From the NCBI GenBank assembly GCA_018814245.1, contig JAHIZN010000057.1:1-6019 (forward strand): a stretch of 6,019 nt of DNA. The letters are read 5' to 3'. This document shows positions 5,872-6,019 of the stretch, piece by piece. A program made the position numbers and the translations under genes. The stretch is from a bacterium. Its GTDB lineage: Bacteria; UBA9089; CG2-30-40-21. Every line of letters starts with the position of its first letter. Within the stretch, counting starts at the first letter, position 1. The notes under the pieces were generated by a model, which saw only the letters and a list, made by a program, of their open reading frames with translations, was not told the DNA's origin and ran no database searches.

Positions 5872-6019
5872 GTAACCGTTCAGGTAGTGTAAGAAAAGGA
5901 GATATGTGAGGGGATAAGGGGATTATTATAGAGAGATAATGAGATGAGGAGATATTTATTCTAATTAACCCTCCTGAAGTCTATTTTTTTCATCCCCATA
6001 TCTCCTGTCATATCTCCGT
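5872..6019. mobile_element. MITE-like element, copy 2 (cut by window end)
   Basis: The left end (5871-5903) is identical over 33 bp to 3560-3592 of copy 1 and its left flank. Near the right side, 5994-6017 matches 3722-3745 at 23 of 24 positions. The middle is shorter by 39 bp and diverged, but keeps the purine-rich left half and pyrimidine-rich right half. Aligning to copy 1, the right terminus should fall near 6062, outside the window. It lies just after manB and may act as a structured 3' end for that transcript, which is inference. If it inserted by the same mechanism, the 8-bp duplication would be aatttgtg (5864-5871). Confidence 0.85.

Overview
The window holds three intact plus-strand genes behind a long, repeat-filled, gene-free stretch. 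The gene set is a Cys-type, iron-sulfur-rich formate dehydrogenase catalytic subunit, a UbiX flavin prenyltransferase and a phosphomannomutase/phosphoglucomutase. With moderate GC content and abundant short inverted-repeat elements, this suggests an anaerobic or facultative bacterium, possibly uncultivated. I cannot name the phylum from the sequence alone.

Layout. Positions 1-896 carry no convincing gene. They hold a chain of inverted-repeat and dispersed-repeat units (48-161, 215-345, 359-457, 506-799), then a short leader for fdhA. fdhA (897-3581) encodes an 894-residue protein with a HoxU/NuoG-like N-terminus carrying one 2Fe-2S and several 4Fe-4S sites, fused to a molybdopterin catalytic domain. 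A 230-bp non-coding element (3561-3790) follows and overlaps the end of the gene. ubiX lies at 3842-4438, then a well-formed sigma70-type promoter, then the phosphohexomutase gene (4497-5843). A second copy of the 230-bp element type starts at 5872 and runs off the window.

The most striking observation is the 3561-3790 element. It has 12-bp terminal inverted repeats (11/12 matching), is flanked by a perfect 8-bp direct repeat (agaaggcg), and carries no ORF, so it looks like a MITE. It inserted at the very end of fdhA. Removing the element and one copy of the 8-bp repeat restores GAG AAG GCG TAG, so the ancestral protein ended ...VEKA. The present C-terminal residues VTVQVV and the TAA stop come from the element. 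The same excision leaves only 40 bp between the old fdhA stop and ubiX, so the two genes were probably closely spaced and perhaps co-transcribed before the insertion.

Functionally, FdhA would interconvert formate and CO2 and pass electrons through its clusters to a partner not present here. UbiX would make prenylated FMN for UbiD-type decarboxylases encoded elsewhere. The phosphohexomutase would supply mannose-1-P or glucose-1-P for polysaccharide precursors. No common pathway for the three is evident, and the third gene appears to have its own promoter.
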